This document shows positions 36,387-45,682 of a stretch of 64,000 bases of DNA, piece by piece; position 1 is the stretch's first letter, and every line of letters starts with the position of its first letter. The DNA comes from Pluralibacter gergoviae ATCC 33028 = NBRC 105706 (GTDB lineage Bacteria > Pseudomonadota > Gammaproteobacteria > Enterobacterales > Enterobacteriaceae). A program made the translations under genes and the position numbers. The stretch lies in the NCBI RefSeq assembly GCF_001598855.1, contig NZ_BCZS01000007.1:124001-188000 (forward strand), in the 5' to 3' direction. The notes beneath the pieces were generated by a model. That model was not told the origin of the DNA. It was given only the letters and a program-made list of their open reading frames with translations, and made no database searches.

Positions 36387-36947
36387 TTACTGATAATCAA
36401 TCTGGAAATTGATCGTTGAGGTGAAGGCACCCGGTTTAACTTCACCGCTGGTATCATTTTGCAGATAAGCAACAAAGTCGATATTGGTATTACCTTCCGT
36501 GACCTGCACCGGTGAGGTTTTTTCGCCCCAGGTCACATCCTGATTACCGCTATCTACAAGACCAATACCTACACCGCGGGCGGTGTCAGAAACGATGGCG
36601 GCCAGAGTCTTCATTGTCGTATCAGTCGTTGATGGGGTATAAGTGACTGTTGCTGATTTTGCAATTGTGGCATCGCAGCCCTGGAGAACTATTTTCGCGT
36701 GCTGGGAGCCTACGCGATCGGAAGCCTGCAGCTGGGACGTTGGAATTTCACCAAAATTAACTTTTACCGGGCTGGACTCCGGGGCAAGGCCGCAGGCAGA
36801 GCTGACCAGAGAACCGGTAAATTCAATTTTACCATTGGTAGGAGTTAACGTTGATGGCGTACCATCCTCATCCGCATTAGCAAAAGCAGAAACAAAAGTC
36901 ATACCGGCGATCGCTAAACACGCGGCAGCGATTTTCTTCATTTTCAT
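36387..36947 (-). CDS. Major fimbrial subunit (pilin)
   Basis: The 186-residue protein is the first gene of the operon and has a signal peptide (MKMKKIAAACLAIAGMTFVS, ending SAFANA). The mature part starts near DEDGTPSTLTPTNGKIEFTG. The pilin disulfide is formed by SSACGLAPE and LQGCDATI, followed by VKVNFGEIPTSQL, and the C-terminal strand ends NFQIDYQ with the penultimate tyrosine. It should be the main shaft subunit. 590 bases separate it from the divergent MarT-like gene, leaving space for regulation. Confidence 0.9.
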   Translation of the reverse strand: MKMKKIAAACLAIAGMTFVSAFANADEDGTPSTLTPTNGKIEFTGSLVSSACGLAPESSPVKVNFGEIPTSQLQASDRVGSQHAKIVLQGCDATIAKSATVTYTPSTTDTTMKTLAAIVSDTARGVGIGLVDSGNQDVTWGEKTSPVQVTEGNTNIDFVAYLQNDTSGEVKPGAFTSTINFQIDYQ

Positions 36948-37537
36948 AGTTGTTTAAACCTGATTATTTGGTTGATATCAACAGTGCCTCTGAAGCATTG
37001 TACGTAAGTAATCCTGCCATGGTATTTATCCGCAAGCATGCCACTTATTGCATTCAGAACTTATGTTACTAAATCGATAGCCTTATATCAGCAACACTCT
37101 TCCGCACTGCATCGGTAGCTTATGTTACTTAAGTTTTAATGGTATACAACCGTAAATCACGGACCTGAAAAATTCAGTTGAACATTCTAAATAGCACTCC
37201 ATATTTTAGCTAATAGCTCTGATTCATGATTAATTAAACGAAGTAAATGGTATAAGCGACTACAATTTATTTGTTTTATAGATTTTTTAACTACCATGAT
37301 GAATTTTATTTAGAATTAACTCGAGGAACAAAAAAGGTCACCTGTTCATATATGAAACATCTGAATAATTTCACTTCCATAAATAGTCTCAGTGAGGTAA
37401 AAGACAGCAGATGTTATGATAATCATCGTCAAAATGCTGCATACTCATTAGTGCAGGTTAAGCCGTCACATGATCAGCGTGACTTTTAAACTTATGATAT
37501 AGAGTGTTCATGGATTTAAGGCATAAAGGAAACGCAT
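36948..37537. other. Regulatory region between the fimbrial operon and the second MarT-like gene
   Basis: This 590-base AT-rich stretch separates the divergent fimbrial and regulator genes. It contains the 11-base sequence CTTATGTTACT twice in direct orientation (37060-37070 and 37119-37129). A 72-codon frame starting with TTG at 37271 has no recognisable features and is not called. The region probably holds both promoters and the regulator's binding sites. Confidence 0.5.
37060..37129. repeat. Direct 11-bp repeat CTTATGTTACT, candidate regulator sites
   Basis: Two exact copies start 59 bases apart, about 110-190 bases upstream of the major pilin ATG. ToxR-family winged helices often bind direct repeats, so these are candidate sites for the adjacent MarT-like regulator. 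That link is inference. Confidence 0.4.
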
Positions 37538-38344
37538 GTGCTTTCTCACATTCCAATAGACAATATCAAATCGGTAATCATTGGTGACAACATCATTTTC
37601 AGACCGAATAAAAATATACTTCAGGATATAAAAAGTGGTAAAAGCGCCTCGCTCAATAACATCGCCTGCCAGCTTTTTCTCTACTTGTTACAAAATGGTA
37701 AAGAAATATCAACACGCGATAATATTCTGCTAAATGTTTTTCAACGTAACGGTGCTCGTGCTACGGATGCTAATCTGAACCAGCATATTTCCTCCATCCG
37801 CAAAGCGATAACAACGATCGAGCATTCAGCAGAAATCATTGTTACAACGCCACGCGTTGGGTTTAACATCGTGGAAAACAACATCGTTTTCAATCTGTAT
37901 CGGGAACAGGAAACAGAAGCAGAATCAGATAAAGCCGGCGTCACGCCCGCTACATCACCAGAAAAATTGGCTAAGATAATAAGCAAGGGAGCGATTATCG
38001 TGGCCATGGTACTCTCTGCTTTGGCGGTCGCGGTAAGCTGCTGGTTAACCGAACACCCAGGCCCGCTGCCGATGGGGGAAATATCCATTCTGTCCACCAC
38101 CAGCTGGCAACAGTGTAAAATTCATATCATGGGTAATGTGAAAACAGACAGTTTCACAGAGAAAAAATCACTGGATATTTTTCAATCCATGGAAAATAAA
38201 CCAGATTGCTCCACCCAAAAAGATATCTATATAAATATCTGGCAAAGTAGTTATCAACTTATCAACTGGAAGTTCAGTGCTGAATGTGGTTATAACATGG
38301 GTTATTACCACTGTCTTTCGAAATATCATTATCATGAAAAATAA
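37538..38344 (+). CDS. MarT/CadC-like membrane winged-helix regulator (second copy)
   Basis: The 268-residue protein has an N-terminal winged helix (about 10-115: ASLNNIACQLFLYLLQNGKE, TDANLNQHISSIRKAI, VTTPRVGFNIV), an acidic linker, a membrane helix (about 148-170, IIVAMVLSALAVAVSCWL) and a ~95-residue periplasmic end with four cysteines. It has the same length and layout as the regulator at 14805, but its DNA is more AT-rich. It is divergent from the fimbrial operon and followed by a FidL-like gene. The start at 37538 is GTG. The arrangement suggests it controls the fimbriae, as MarT controls the adhesin MisL in Salmonella. Confidence 0.85.
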   Translation: MLSHIPIDNIKSVIIGDNIIFRPNKNILQDIKSGKSASLNNIACQLFLYLLQNGKEISTRDNILLNVFQRNGARATDANLNQHISSIRKAITTIEHSAEIIVTTPRVGFNIVENNIVFNLYREQETEAESDKAGVTPATSPEKLAKIISKGAIIVAMVLSALAVAVSCWLTEHPGPLPMGEISILSTTSWQQCKIHIMGNVKTDSFTEKKSLDIFQSMENKPDCSTQKDIYINIWQSSYQLINWKFSAECGYNMGYYHCLSKYHYHEK

Positions 38345-38861
38345 CATGGCAGAGAATAAAAACATAAATACATTGCTCCTGGCAACAATCATCATCAGCG
38401 TAGCGCTGGCAACCATCACCGTTCGATTTATAACGTTCAGAAGCCATGCTAATAATATCGATTTCTCCTGTACCTCAGAGATTGAGTCCCTGATCGACAT
38501 TGATGAGAAGCAATGGCTTTTTAATGGCATTACGACACTCACCAGCTTCCAGGAAGATAAAATGTCTCTCTCCGTCAAAGGTAAGCTCACATTCGGCACT
38601 GAGGAAGATATTGTTAACCGAAGACTGTTATTCAGCTATACCGTTCCTGCAAACCGTAACAAAGGCGCTTTCATCTCCAGATTTATCGGCCACGAAAAAA
38701 AGCCGGATGATAACTCACCGGATAAATTTGATTATATTTTCTTCGATGCCTATCGCGACTTTGATAAAATCAATATCATCAAACGTATTGATGAAAGGAC
38801 GGTGATCGTCGGCGACAACTTCTCTCCGGTATTTGCCTGCGTAATTAACAATATTGATTGA
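38334..38861 (+). CDS. FidL-like membrane protein (second copy)
   Basis: The 175-residue protein has an N-terminal membrane helix (about 11-31, TLLLATIIISVALATITVRF) and a periplasmic domain with two cysteines (DFSCTSEIES and VFACVINNID). The C-terminal SPVFACV parallels SPVIMCV in the FidL-like protein at 15613, supporting common family membership. The ATG at 38334 overlaps the regulator gene by 11 bases; an in-frame ATG at 38346 is one base after that stop codon and equally possible. It probably works with the coupled MarT-like regulator. Confidence 0.72.
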   Translation: MKNNMAENKNINTLLLATIIISVALATITVRFITFRSHANNIDFSCTSEIESLIDIDEKQWLFNGITTLTSFQEDKMSLSVKGKLTFGTEEDIVNRRLLFSYTVPANRNKGAFISRFIGHEKKPDDNSPDKFDYIFFDAYRDFDKINIIKRIDERTVIVGDNFSPVFACVINNID

Positions 38862-38879
38862 GTGAGGGGCAAAGGCTCC

Positions 38880-38898
38880 CGCCCCTCTTCGGGGCCGG
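38880..38898. terminator. GC hairpin after the second FidL-like gene
   Basis: GCCCCTCTTCGGGGC lies between the FidL-like stop codon and the end of converging yjfP. The stem is short and GC-rich with no T-run on the plus strand. Termination in either direction is plausible only. Confidence 0.4.
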
Positions 38899-38900
38899 GA

Positions 38901-39614
38901 TTACAGATGCTGCCTGAAAAAGCGTACCGTTTCGTCAAGCGCCTCCGGCGTTATTCTGTGCCTGACGCCGGCTTGCCAGCGGCTGGTCAGGTTAGCATCC
39001 CAGCCCAGCTCCGCCAGCGCCTGCTGCAACCTGAACGATTCGGCGGCAGGCACCACGTCATCCTCCTCGCCGTGCCACAGTAGCAGCTTGCGGTTCGCCA
39101 GCGCCGCAAGCTGATGGCCGACATCCCACTCGCCCAGATCGCCGGGCATCTGCGGGGAGGGAAACAGCGTCTGTGAAAGCGTCGACAGATAGCCGGATCC
39201 CATCAGGCTGGCGACGCACTTAATTTCCGCATGCCTGGTCATCAGCCCCAGCGCCGTCATGGCGCCCATTGAGGCGCCGCCGACGCCCAGCCGTTCATCC
39301 AGCAGCCAGCCCTCGTCAATAATGGCGCGTCGCAGGGCGGGAAACTCGTGAAGGCTATTAACGAGAATCGGCCAGAAGCGCTGCATTCTCTGTTGCGCAT
39401 CCCCTGAAAAGCGGCTGCCGTGATCGGGGGCATCCGGCATAATCACCCGAAATCCGGCCCCGGCCAGCGCGACGGCAAAATAGCTATAAACGACCTTCGA
39501 TGACGTAAAGCCGTGGTAGAACACCACGCAGGGCAGCGGCCGTGCGGCCGCGCCGCGCGGCCAGGCGATCAGCGCCTCACTGCCGTTAAGTTCACGACAC
39601 GCCAGTTCAATCAT
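38901..39614 (-). CDS. yjfP: Esterase YjfP (alpha/beta hydrolase)
   Basis: The 237-residue protein matches E. coli YjfP, a carboxylesterase active on short acyl esters. The fold has the oxyanion segment VVFYHGFTSSK, the nucleophile elbow GGASMGAM, an acidic residue in HGEEDDVVP and the histidine in GVRHRITPEAL. It is cytoplasmic; the natural substrate is unknown. The ATG follows GGAGAAGGATA. It is divergent from bsmA, as in E. coli. Confidence 0.94.
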   Translation of the reverse strand: MIELACRELNGSEALIAWPRGAAARPLPCVVFYHGFTSSKVVYSYFAVALAGAGFRVIMPDAPDHGSRFSGDAQQRMQRFWPILVNSLHEFPALRRAIIDEGWLLDERLGVGGASMGAMTALGLMTRHAEIKCVASLMGSGYLSTLSQTLFPSPQMPGDLGEWDVGHQLAALANRKLLLWHGEEDDVVPAAESFRLQQALAELGWDANLTSRWQAGVRHRITPEALDETVRFFRQHL

Positions 39615-39808
39615 TATCCTTCTCCTGTAACGTTGCGGTTCTGAGATAATGCCGCTTCACGCTGTCCATTTGAATTGCTAATGTTGGGATTGCAGTTGCA
39701 TTTTTGTAGTGTTTTCGTATTAATTTCGCGTTCAGGATAACAATTTGGGAACATTCCCCTCAAGGCAAATGTATTGGCCGCTACACTGACCTTATCAGGA
39801 AACGAGAG

Positions 39809-40117
39809 ATGGTAATGCGACAAAGAATACCGCTGATACTGGCTTTACTGCTGTGTGGATGCACCGTACTGGAAGGTACACCGGAGCCGCCGCCGCCCCT
39901 GACGGACAAACCGCAGGAGATACGGCGCAACCAGACGCAGGGCCTGCAGAAAATAGGCTCCGTCAGCGTGCTGGTGCGCGGCGCCCCGTCGGATGCCGAA
40001 GCGGCCATCAAAGCGAAAGCGGCGGCGGCCAGTGCGGACTATTACGTCATTACCCTGGTGGATGAAACAGTGATCCCCGGCCAGTGGTACTCTCAGGCTG
40101 TGATGTATCGCAAATAA
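39809..40117 (+). CDS. bsmA: BsmA (YjfO), DUF1471 lipoprotein of biofilm stress
   Basis: The 102-residue protein has a lipobox (LLLCGC, lipidated Cys at about residue 18) followed by a proline-rich spacer and a DUF1471 domain (LQKIGSVSVLVRGAPSDAEA, ending WYSQAVMYRK). E. coli BsmA is linked to peroxide resistance and motility in biofilms. An in-frame ATG at 39815 is an alternative start and equally well placed after GAGAG. It probably localises to the outer membrane. Confidence 0.9.
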   Translation: MVMRQRIPLILALLLCGCTVLEGTPEPPPPLTDKPQEIRRNQTQGLQKIGSVSVLVRGAPSDAEAAIKAKAAAASADYYVITLVDETVIPGQWYSQAVMYRK

Positions 40118-40263
40118 TAAGACCTTATTTAATCTGCTTTACACTGCTATTCAGCCGCTCACATTTCCTCGATACACAATTGAGCTCATGCCTGGTCAGG
40201 AATGAGCGTCTGCAATGGACTGCCCGGGCACTTTCCTGGGTTACGTGAATGGAGCTGACGACA

Positions 40264-40518
40264 ATGAAATATGCCTTTGCTTTCTCAACCGCAACGACCA
40301 CCGCCCAGTCCGCTGAGTTTGCCAGCGCCGACTGCGTCACCGGCCTGAACGAAATCGGCTTAATTTCCGTGGATAATATTGCCGGCAGCCCGCAGGACGT
40401 TGAGCACATGGTGGCGCTGAAGGCCGATGAACAGGGGGCCTCGTGGTATCGCATCATTCGCATGTATGAAGATCCCCCTCCGGGCAACTGGCGCGTGCAG
40501 GCTATCCTCTACGCCTGA
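40264..40518 (+). CDS. yjfN: YjfN, DUF1471 family protease activator
   Basis: The 84-residue protein matches E. coli YjfN closely from AQSAEFASADCVTGLNEIG to the end (NWRVQAILYA). Members of this group are annotated as activators of the periplasmic protease DegP. I chose the ATG at 40264, nine bases after GGAG; an in-frame ATG at 40249 would add five residues. The N-terminus is only weakly hydrophobic, so export is not obvious from sequence. It follows bsmA on the same strand with a 146-base gap. Confidence 0.88.
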   Translation: MKYAFAFSTATTTAQSAEFASADCVTGLNEIGLISVDNIAGSPQDVEHMVALKADEQGASWYRIIRMYEDPPPGNWRVQAILYA

Positions 40519-40550
40519 GTTCGGCAGCGGGCCTTCGCGCCCGCCCGCCG

Positions 40551-42173
40551 TTATCTCTCTCCCCCCGTCGCCCGCTGCAGCACCTCATCCTGGACGCGGG
40601 CATCCAGCACAACGTCGCCGCGCGAGTCCAGCATCATCCGACACCAGGCCTGAGCCACCGGCGGCGAGCTGTAGCGCAGGATCTGCGTACCGCTGCCGAT
40701 GAGCCAGAGCTGCTGGGCGATCTCCCGCCCCAGCGCCTCCGTCGGTTTGTGCAGCCGCTGCTGCAGCTGGCGCCAGGCCCTGTCAAAATGACGATCCAGC
40801 CCTTTTACCGCCTGATACTCTGACTGCAGAAGATCCACCACCCCGGGCTGTTTAGCCAGTACCCGCAAAACGTCCAGGCACATGATATTGCCGGAGCCCT
40901 CCCAGATGCTGTTCACCGGCATCTCGCGATAAATGCGCGGCAGCTCGCTCTCCTCGCAGTAGCCGATGCCGCCCAGGACTTCCATTGCCTCGGCCACAAA
41001 CGGGATCCCGGCCCGGCAGACGGCGTATTTCGCCGCGGGGGTAAACAGCCTGGCCCACAGCGCCTCTTCCGGCACGTGCTGGCGGTCCCAGGCCCTGGCC
41101 AGGCGGAACAGCGCCGCGCTCTGCCCTTCCAGCCGCAGCGCCATCCGGCTCAGTAGCTGGCGCATCAGCGGCTGCTCAATGAGCGTTTTACCAAATGCCT
41201 GCCGCTGATATGCGTGGTACAGCGCCACCGACAGCGCCCGCCGCATCAGGCCGTGGCTGCCCAGCGCGCAGTCGAAGCGCGTCAGGCCGCCCATCCGCAG
41301 GATCTGCCGCACGCCCTCGCCCTCCTCGCCCAGTAGCCAGCCGCTGGCGTCCAGCAGTTCCGCCTCGCCGCTGGCGTTAGACCGGTTGCCGAGCTTATCC
41401 TTCAGCCGCTCCAGGCGCACCCCGTTGCGCTGCCCGTCGGGCAAAAAGCGCGGCACAAAAAAGCAGGAGAGGCCGCCGGGCGCCTGGGCCAGGATCAGAT
41501 GGGCATCGCTTTGCGGCACCGAGAAAAACCATTTGTGGCCCACCAGCGTATAGCGGCCGCCTTCGGCCCGCTTTGCCCGGGTGGTGTTGCTGAGCACGTC
41601 TGAGCCGCCCTGCTTTTCGGTCATTCCCATCCCGATAAGCAGGCCGCGCTTCTGGCTTCCCGGCTGCAGGTGGGCGTCATAGCGATCGCTCATCAGCGGC
41701 GTCAGCCAGTCGGCAAAGGGGGCAGGCAAGTGCTTTTGCAGCAGCGGCGTGGCCGCCGAGGTCATGGTTATGGGGCACAGCGATCCGGCTTCCACCTGGG
41801 CGTGCAGCACAAAGCGCGCGGCCCTGGCAACGAATGCCCCGCTGCGCGCCTCCTCCTGCCACGCGAGATTGTGCACCCGGTTAGCGCACAGCCCCTGCAT
41901 CAGCAGGTGCCAGGCGGGATGAAAGCGCACGTCGTCCAGCCGGGCGCCGGTGGCGTCGTAGCGCAGCAGTTCGGGCGGATGGGCGTTAGCGAGCCGCCCC
42001 AGCTCAAGCGACTCGGCGGTCCCCAGCTGCTGGCCGATGCTGGCCAGCAGATCGAGATCCCAGCCCGCGCCTTCGCGCGCGACGGCCTCGCGCAGCGCGG
42101 TATCAGAGAGGAACAGATTGCTGTTGCTGAGCGGTGAGGGCTGGTTGAATACGGTATGGGTTTGCCACGGCAT
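40551..42173 (-). CDS. aidB: AidB, acyl-CoA dehydrogenase-like alkylation response protein
   Basis: AidB is a FAD-containing acyl-CoA dehydrogenase-fold protein of the Ada adaptive response; it binds DNA and is proposed to protect it from alkylation. I chose the ATG at 42173, after AAGGAGGCACC, giving 540 residues as in E. coli (starts MPWQTHTVFNQPSPLSNSNL). Conserved parts include MGMTEKQGGSDV, HKWFFSVPQSD and IGYCEESELPRIYREMPVNS. The basic C-terminal part is the DNA-binding region in the E. coli structure. Confidence 0.95.
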   Translation of the reverse strand: MPWQTHTVFNQPSPLSNSNLFLSDTALREAVAREGAGWDLDLLASIGQQLGTAESLELGRLANAHPPELLRYDATGARLDDVRFHPAWHLLMQGLCANRVHNLAWQEEARSGAFVARAARFVLHAQVEAGSLCPITMTSAATPLLQKHLPAPFADWLTPLMSDRYDAHLQPGSQKRGLLIGMGMTEKQGGSDVLSNTTRAKRAEGGRYTLVGHKWFFSVPQSDAHLILAQAPGGLSCFFVPRFLPDGQRNGVRLERLKDKLGNRSNASGEAELLDASGWLLGEEGEGVRQILRMGGLTRFDCALGSHGLMRRALSVALYHAYQRQAFGKTLIEQPLMRQLLSRMALRLEGQSAALFRLARAWDRQHVPEEALWARLFTPAAKYAVCRAGIPFVAEAMEVLGGIGYCEESELPRIYREMPVNSIWEGSGNIMCLDVLRVLAKQPGVVDLLQSEYQAVKGLDRHFDRAWRQLQQRLHKPTEALGREIAQQLWLIGSGTQILRYSSPPVAQAWCRMMLDSRGDVVLDARVQDEVLQRATGGER

Positions 42174-42286
42174 GGTGCCTCCTTTCCTTATTGGCCTGAG
42201 CGGTAAGTATGGCCGGGGACGGTTGGCTTTGCCCGCACGCGGGGCGAGGAATGGGGGAGAGGTCACTGTTGCAAAGGGGGAATACC

Positions 42287-42311
42287 GGGGCTCTCGCGAA
42301 GGGAGAGCCCC
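42287..42311 (-). terminator. Hairpin after rlmB
   Basis: GGGGCTCTC (42287-42295) and GAGAGCCCC (42303-42311) form a perfect 9-bp stem about 12 bases after the rlmB stop codon, between rlmB and aidB. On the minus strand no T-run follows. Confidence 0.6.
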
Positions 42312-42323
42312 GAGGAGAAAAAT

Positions 42324-43055
42324 CTAGCCGCGCTGGCGCACCGCTTCAAACAGGCAGATACCGGTCGCCACGGAGACGTTCAGAGAAGAGACGCTGCCGG
42401 CCATCGGGATGCTGATAAGCTCATCGCAGTGCTCGCGGGTCAGGCGGCGCATACCCTCGCCTTCCGCGCCCATCACCAGCGCCATGCGGCCGGTCATTTT
42501 GCTCTGGTAGAGCGTATGGTCAGCTTCACCGGCGGTGCCGACGATCCAGATGTTCTCTTCCTGCAGCAGGCGCATGGTGCGCGCCAGGTTAGTGACGCGG
42601 ATCAGCGGCACGCTCTCTGCCGCGCCGCAGGCCACTTTCTTCGCCGTGGCGTTGAGCTGGGCGGAGCGGTCGCGGGGGACGATCACCGCGTGCACGCCGG
42701 CGGCATCGGCGCTGCGCAGGCAGGCGCCGAGGTTGTGCGGATCGGTGACGCCGTCGAGGATCAGCAGGAACGGGTTATCGAGGGTGGCGATCAAATCCGG
42801 CAGATCGTTCTCCTGATACTGCCGCCCCGGCTTGACGCGGGCGATGATCCCCTGATGCACGGCGCCTTCACTCTTCTCATCAAGATACTGGCGGTTTGCC
42901 AGCTGGATCACCACGCCCTGGGCTTCGAGGGCGTGGATCAGCGGCAGCAGCCGCTTATCCTCGCGGCCTTTCAGAATAAACACTTCCTGAAAGCGCTCGG
43001 GAGCGCGCTCCAGCAGGGCCTGCACCGCGTGGATGCCGTAAATCATTTCACTCAT
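42324..43055 (-). CDS. rlmB: 23S rRNA (guanosine-2'-O)-methyltransferase RlmB
   Basis: RlmB methylates the ribose of G2251 in the P-loop of 23S rRNA using S-adenosylmethionine. The 243-residue length equals that of E. coli RlmB. The SpoU trefoil-knot motifs are visible: [30 protein letters not shown] and [18 protein letters not shown]. The N-terminal L30e-like domain starts [19 protein letters not shown]. It lies downstream of rnr on the same strand, as in E. coli. Confidence 0.98.
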   Translation of the reverse strand: MSEMIYGIHAVQALLERAPERFQEVFILKGREDKRLLPLIHALEAQGVVIQLANRQYLDEKSEGAVHQGIIARVKPGRQYQENDLPDLIATLDNPFLLILDGVTDPHNLGACLRSADAAGVHAVIVPRDRSAQLNATAKKVACGAAESVPLIRVTNLARTMRLLQEENIWIVGTAGEADHTLYQSKMTGRMALVMGAEGEGMRRLTREHCDELISIPMAGSVSSLNVSVATGICLFEAVRQRG

Positions 43056-43101
43056 GGATGTACTCGTAAATGGTTAATCGCTGACTCCCCTCACCCCGGC
43101 C

Positions 43102-43122
43102 CCCTCCCCAAAGGGGAGAGGG
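43102..43122. repeat. CTCTCCC-type palindrome between rlmB and rnr
   Basis: CCCCTCCCC-AAA-GGGGAGAGG forms an imperfect stem in the 99-base rnr-rlmB gap, in the context CCTCACCCCGGCC. It resembles the palindromes after fklB and ytfB. It may stabilise or end the rnr transcript. Confidence 0.45.
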
Positions 43123-43154
43123 AGAACCCGGGCAGGTTCAGGTGAAGGTCAAAA

Positions 43155-45644
43155 TTACTCTGCCGCCTTTTTCTTCGCCGCGCGCTTCGCTTTGGTGGCG
43201 GCGGCGATTTTAAGCGTTTTTTCCGACGGCTTTTTGGCTTTTTTACCGCCGGACTCTTTTTTCGCCTTCGGCGGCTGCGGCGCTTTATCGCCAGCGGCAT
43301 TTTTCGCCTTCGCCGGTTTCTTGCCTTTTTCACCGCGGAAGGCGCTGTCCGGCTCGAAGTTTACCTTCTTCCCGGCCTGGCGGCGCCTGCCGGAGGGTTT
43401 AGCACCGGCGCCCTTCTTCGCTTTCTCGCGGGCGGTTTTACCGACGTTACGCGGCGCGCGCTCGCTGGAGATCAGCGAGAAGTCGATTTTACGCTCGTCC
43501 ATGTTGACGGCCTCCACGCGGACCTCCACGCGGTCGCCGAGGCGATAGGTCTGGCCGCCGGACTCGCCGATCAGCCGCTGGCCAACCTGGTCGAAGCGGT
43601 AGTAGTCGTTGTCCAGCGAGGAGACGTGCACCAGACCGTCGATGAACAGATCGTCGAGACGCACGAAGAAGCCAAAGCCGGTGACGCTGGCGATGACGCC
43701 TTTAAAGACGTTGCCCACCTGATCCTGCATAAAGTCGCACTTGAGCCAGTCGGCGACGTCGCGAGTAGCTTCGTCGGCGCGGCGCTCGGTCATCGAGCAG
43801 TGCTGGCCCAGCTGGAGCATCTCCTCCATGCTGTAGTGCCAGCCGCCGGTCTCGGTCGAGTTGCCCTTATGCCCTTCCGCCTTCGCCAGCAGGTATTTGA
43901 TAGCGCGATGCAGGGAGAGGTCGGGATAGCGGCGGATCGGCGAGGTAAAGTGGGCGTAAGACTGCAGCGCCAGGCCAAAGTGGCCGCGGTTCTCCGGATC
44001 GTAAACCGCCTGCTTCATCGAGCGCAGCAGCATGGTCTGCAGCATCTCATGGTCCGGGCGGTCGGCGATGGAGGTCAGCAGCTCGGCGTAGTCGCGCGGC
44101 TCCGGCTTGCCGCGCCCCGGCAGCTCCAGGCCCAGCTCCGCCAGCACCGAGCGGAAGGCGGTGATCGCATCGTCGCTCGGCTTGTCGTGAATACGGAACA
44201 GCGCCGGCTCCTCGGCTTTCTCGACGAAACGGGCCGCCGAAATGTTGGCGAGGATCATGCACTCTTCGATAAGCTTATGGGCGTCGTTGCGCTGGGTCTG
44301 CTCGATGCGCTCAATGCGGCGCTCGGCGTTGAAGATAAACTTCGCCTCTTCGGTCTCAAACGAGATGCCGCCGCGCTCGGCGCGGGCGCCGTCCAGCACT
44401 TTATACAGGTTGTGCAGCTCTTCGATATGCTTAACCAGCGGCGCGTACTGCTCGCGCAGCTCCTTGTCGCCTTCCAGCATGTGCCACACCTTGGTGTAGG
44501 TCAGGCGGGCGTGGGAGCTCATCACCGCTTCATAGAACTTGTGTCCGGTAAGGCGGCCTTTGGCGGAAATGGTCATTTCGCAGACCATGCACAGCCGGTC
44601 AACCTGCGGATTGAGGGAGCAGAGGCCGTTGGAGAGCACTTCCGGCAGCATCGGCACCACCTGAGACGGGAAGTAGACCGAGGTGCCGCGGCTGCGGGCC
44701 TCTGCGTCAAGCGGCGTTCCCGGACGCACATAATAGCTGACGTCGGCGATAGCCACCCACAGGCGCCAGCCGCCGCCGCGCTTTTTCTCGCAGTACACGG
44801 CATCGTCAAAGTCGCGGGCGTCTTCGCCATCAATGGTGACCAGCGGCAGCTTGCGCAGATCGACGCGCCCCGCTTTCGCCGATTCCGGCACCTGCTCTTT
44901 CAGCCCGGCGACCTGCTTTTCGACCGCCGGCGGCCAGACATAGGGAATTTCGTGGGTGCGCAGGGCCATATCGACGGCCATGCCGGTGCCCATATTATCG
45001 CCGAGAACCTCGACGATTTTACCGATAGCCTTGGTGCGGCGGGTCGGACGCTGGGTCAGCTCAACCACCACCACGAAGCCCATCCGCGCGCCCATTACCG
45101 CCTCCGGCGGAATGAGGATATCGAAGCTCAGGCGGCTGTCGTCCGGCACCACGAAGCCGACGCCGGCATCGGTAAAGTAGCGGCCGACGATCTGGCCGGT
45201 GCGCGGCTCCAGCACGCGCACCACCCGCGCCTCGCGGCGGCCTTTGCGATCGGCGCCCAGAGGCTGGGCGAGGATCATGTCGCCGTGCATACACATCTTC
45301 ATCTGCTCGCTGGAGAGATAAAGATCGTCTTTACGGCCCTCGACGCGCAGGAAGCCGAAGCCGTCGCGGTGGCCGATAACCATGCCCTTCACAAGGTCAA
45401 GGCGTTCGGGCAAGGCGTAGCACTGGCGGCGGGTAAACACCAGCTGCCCGTCGCGCTCCATCGCGCGCAGGCGGCGGCGCAGAGCCTCCTGCTGCTCATC
45501 GCCCTCAATATTCAGCGCAACCGCCAGCTCATCGCGGCTGACGGGCTTTTCACGCTTCGAGATAAAATCGAGGATAAATTCCCGGCTCGGGATAGGGTTC
45601 GCGTATTTTTCTGCTTCGCGCTGCTGGAATGGATCTTGTGACAT
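43155..45644 (-). CDS. rnr: Ribonuclease R
   Basis: RNase R is a processive 3'-5' exoribonuclease that degrades structured RNA, acts in rRNA quality control and with tmRNA. I chose the ATG at 45644, after GGAGGAACCGCG, giving 829 residues (E. coli 813), starting [20 protein letters not shown]. Domains in order: N-terminal helix-turn-helix, two cold-shock domains, the RNB catalytic domain (about 260-590, [16 protein letters not shown]), S1 domain (about 643-725) and a long lysine-rich tail. The tail is somewhat longer than in E. coli. Confidence 0.98.
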   Translation of the reverse strand: MSQDPFQQREAEKYANPIPSREFILDFISKREKPVSRDELAVALNIEGDEQQEALRRRLRAMERDGQLVFTRRQCYALPERLDLVKGMVIGHRDGFGFLRVEGRKDDLYLSSEQMKMCMHGDMILAQPLGADRKGRREARVVRVLEPRTGQIVGRYFTDAGVGFVVPDDSRLSFDILIPPEAVMGARMGFVVVVELTQRPTRRTKAIGKIVEVLGDNMGTGMAVDMALRTHEIPYVWPPAVEKQVAGLKEQVPESAKAGRVDLRKLPLVTIDGEDARDFDDAVYCEKKRGGGWRLWVAIADVSYYVRPGTPLDAEARSRGTSVYFPSQVVPMLPEVLSNGLCSLNPQVDRLCMVCEMTISAKGRLTGHKFYEAVMSSHARLTYTKVWHMLEGDKELREQYAPLVKHIEELHNLYKVLDGARAERGGISFETEEAKFIFNAERRIERIEQTQRNDAHKLIEECMILANISAARFVEKAEEPALFRIHDKPSDDAITAFRSVLAELGLELPGRGKPEPRDYAELLTSIADRPDHEMLQTMLLRSMKQAVYDPENRGHFGLALQSYAHFTSPIRRYPDLSLHRAIKYLLAKAEGHKGNSTETGGWHYSMEEMLQLGQHCSMTERRADEATRDVADWLKCDFMQDQVGNVFKGVIASVTGFGFFVRLDDLFIDGLVHVSSLDNDYYRFDQVGQRLIGESGGQTYRLGDRVEVRVEAVNMDERKIDFSLISSERAPRNVGKTAREKAKKGAGAKPSGRRRQAGKKVNFEPDSAFRGEKGKKPAKAKNAAGDKAPQPPKAKKESGGKKAKKPSEKTLKIAAATKAKRAAKKKAAE

Positions 45645-45682
45645 CGCGGTTCCTCCGTTGTCAGCTCTGGTGAAGTGAGTCG

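Noticed and set aside
37271-37489. 72-codon frame in the fimbrial control region
   Set aside because: Starts with TTG, lacks a ribosome binding site, and shows no recognisable features in AT-rich DNA.
43626-45641. 671-codon plus-strand frame
   Set aside because: Antisense to rnr, whose protein is unmistakable. Long antisense frames are common in GC-rich genes.
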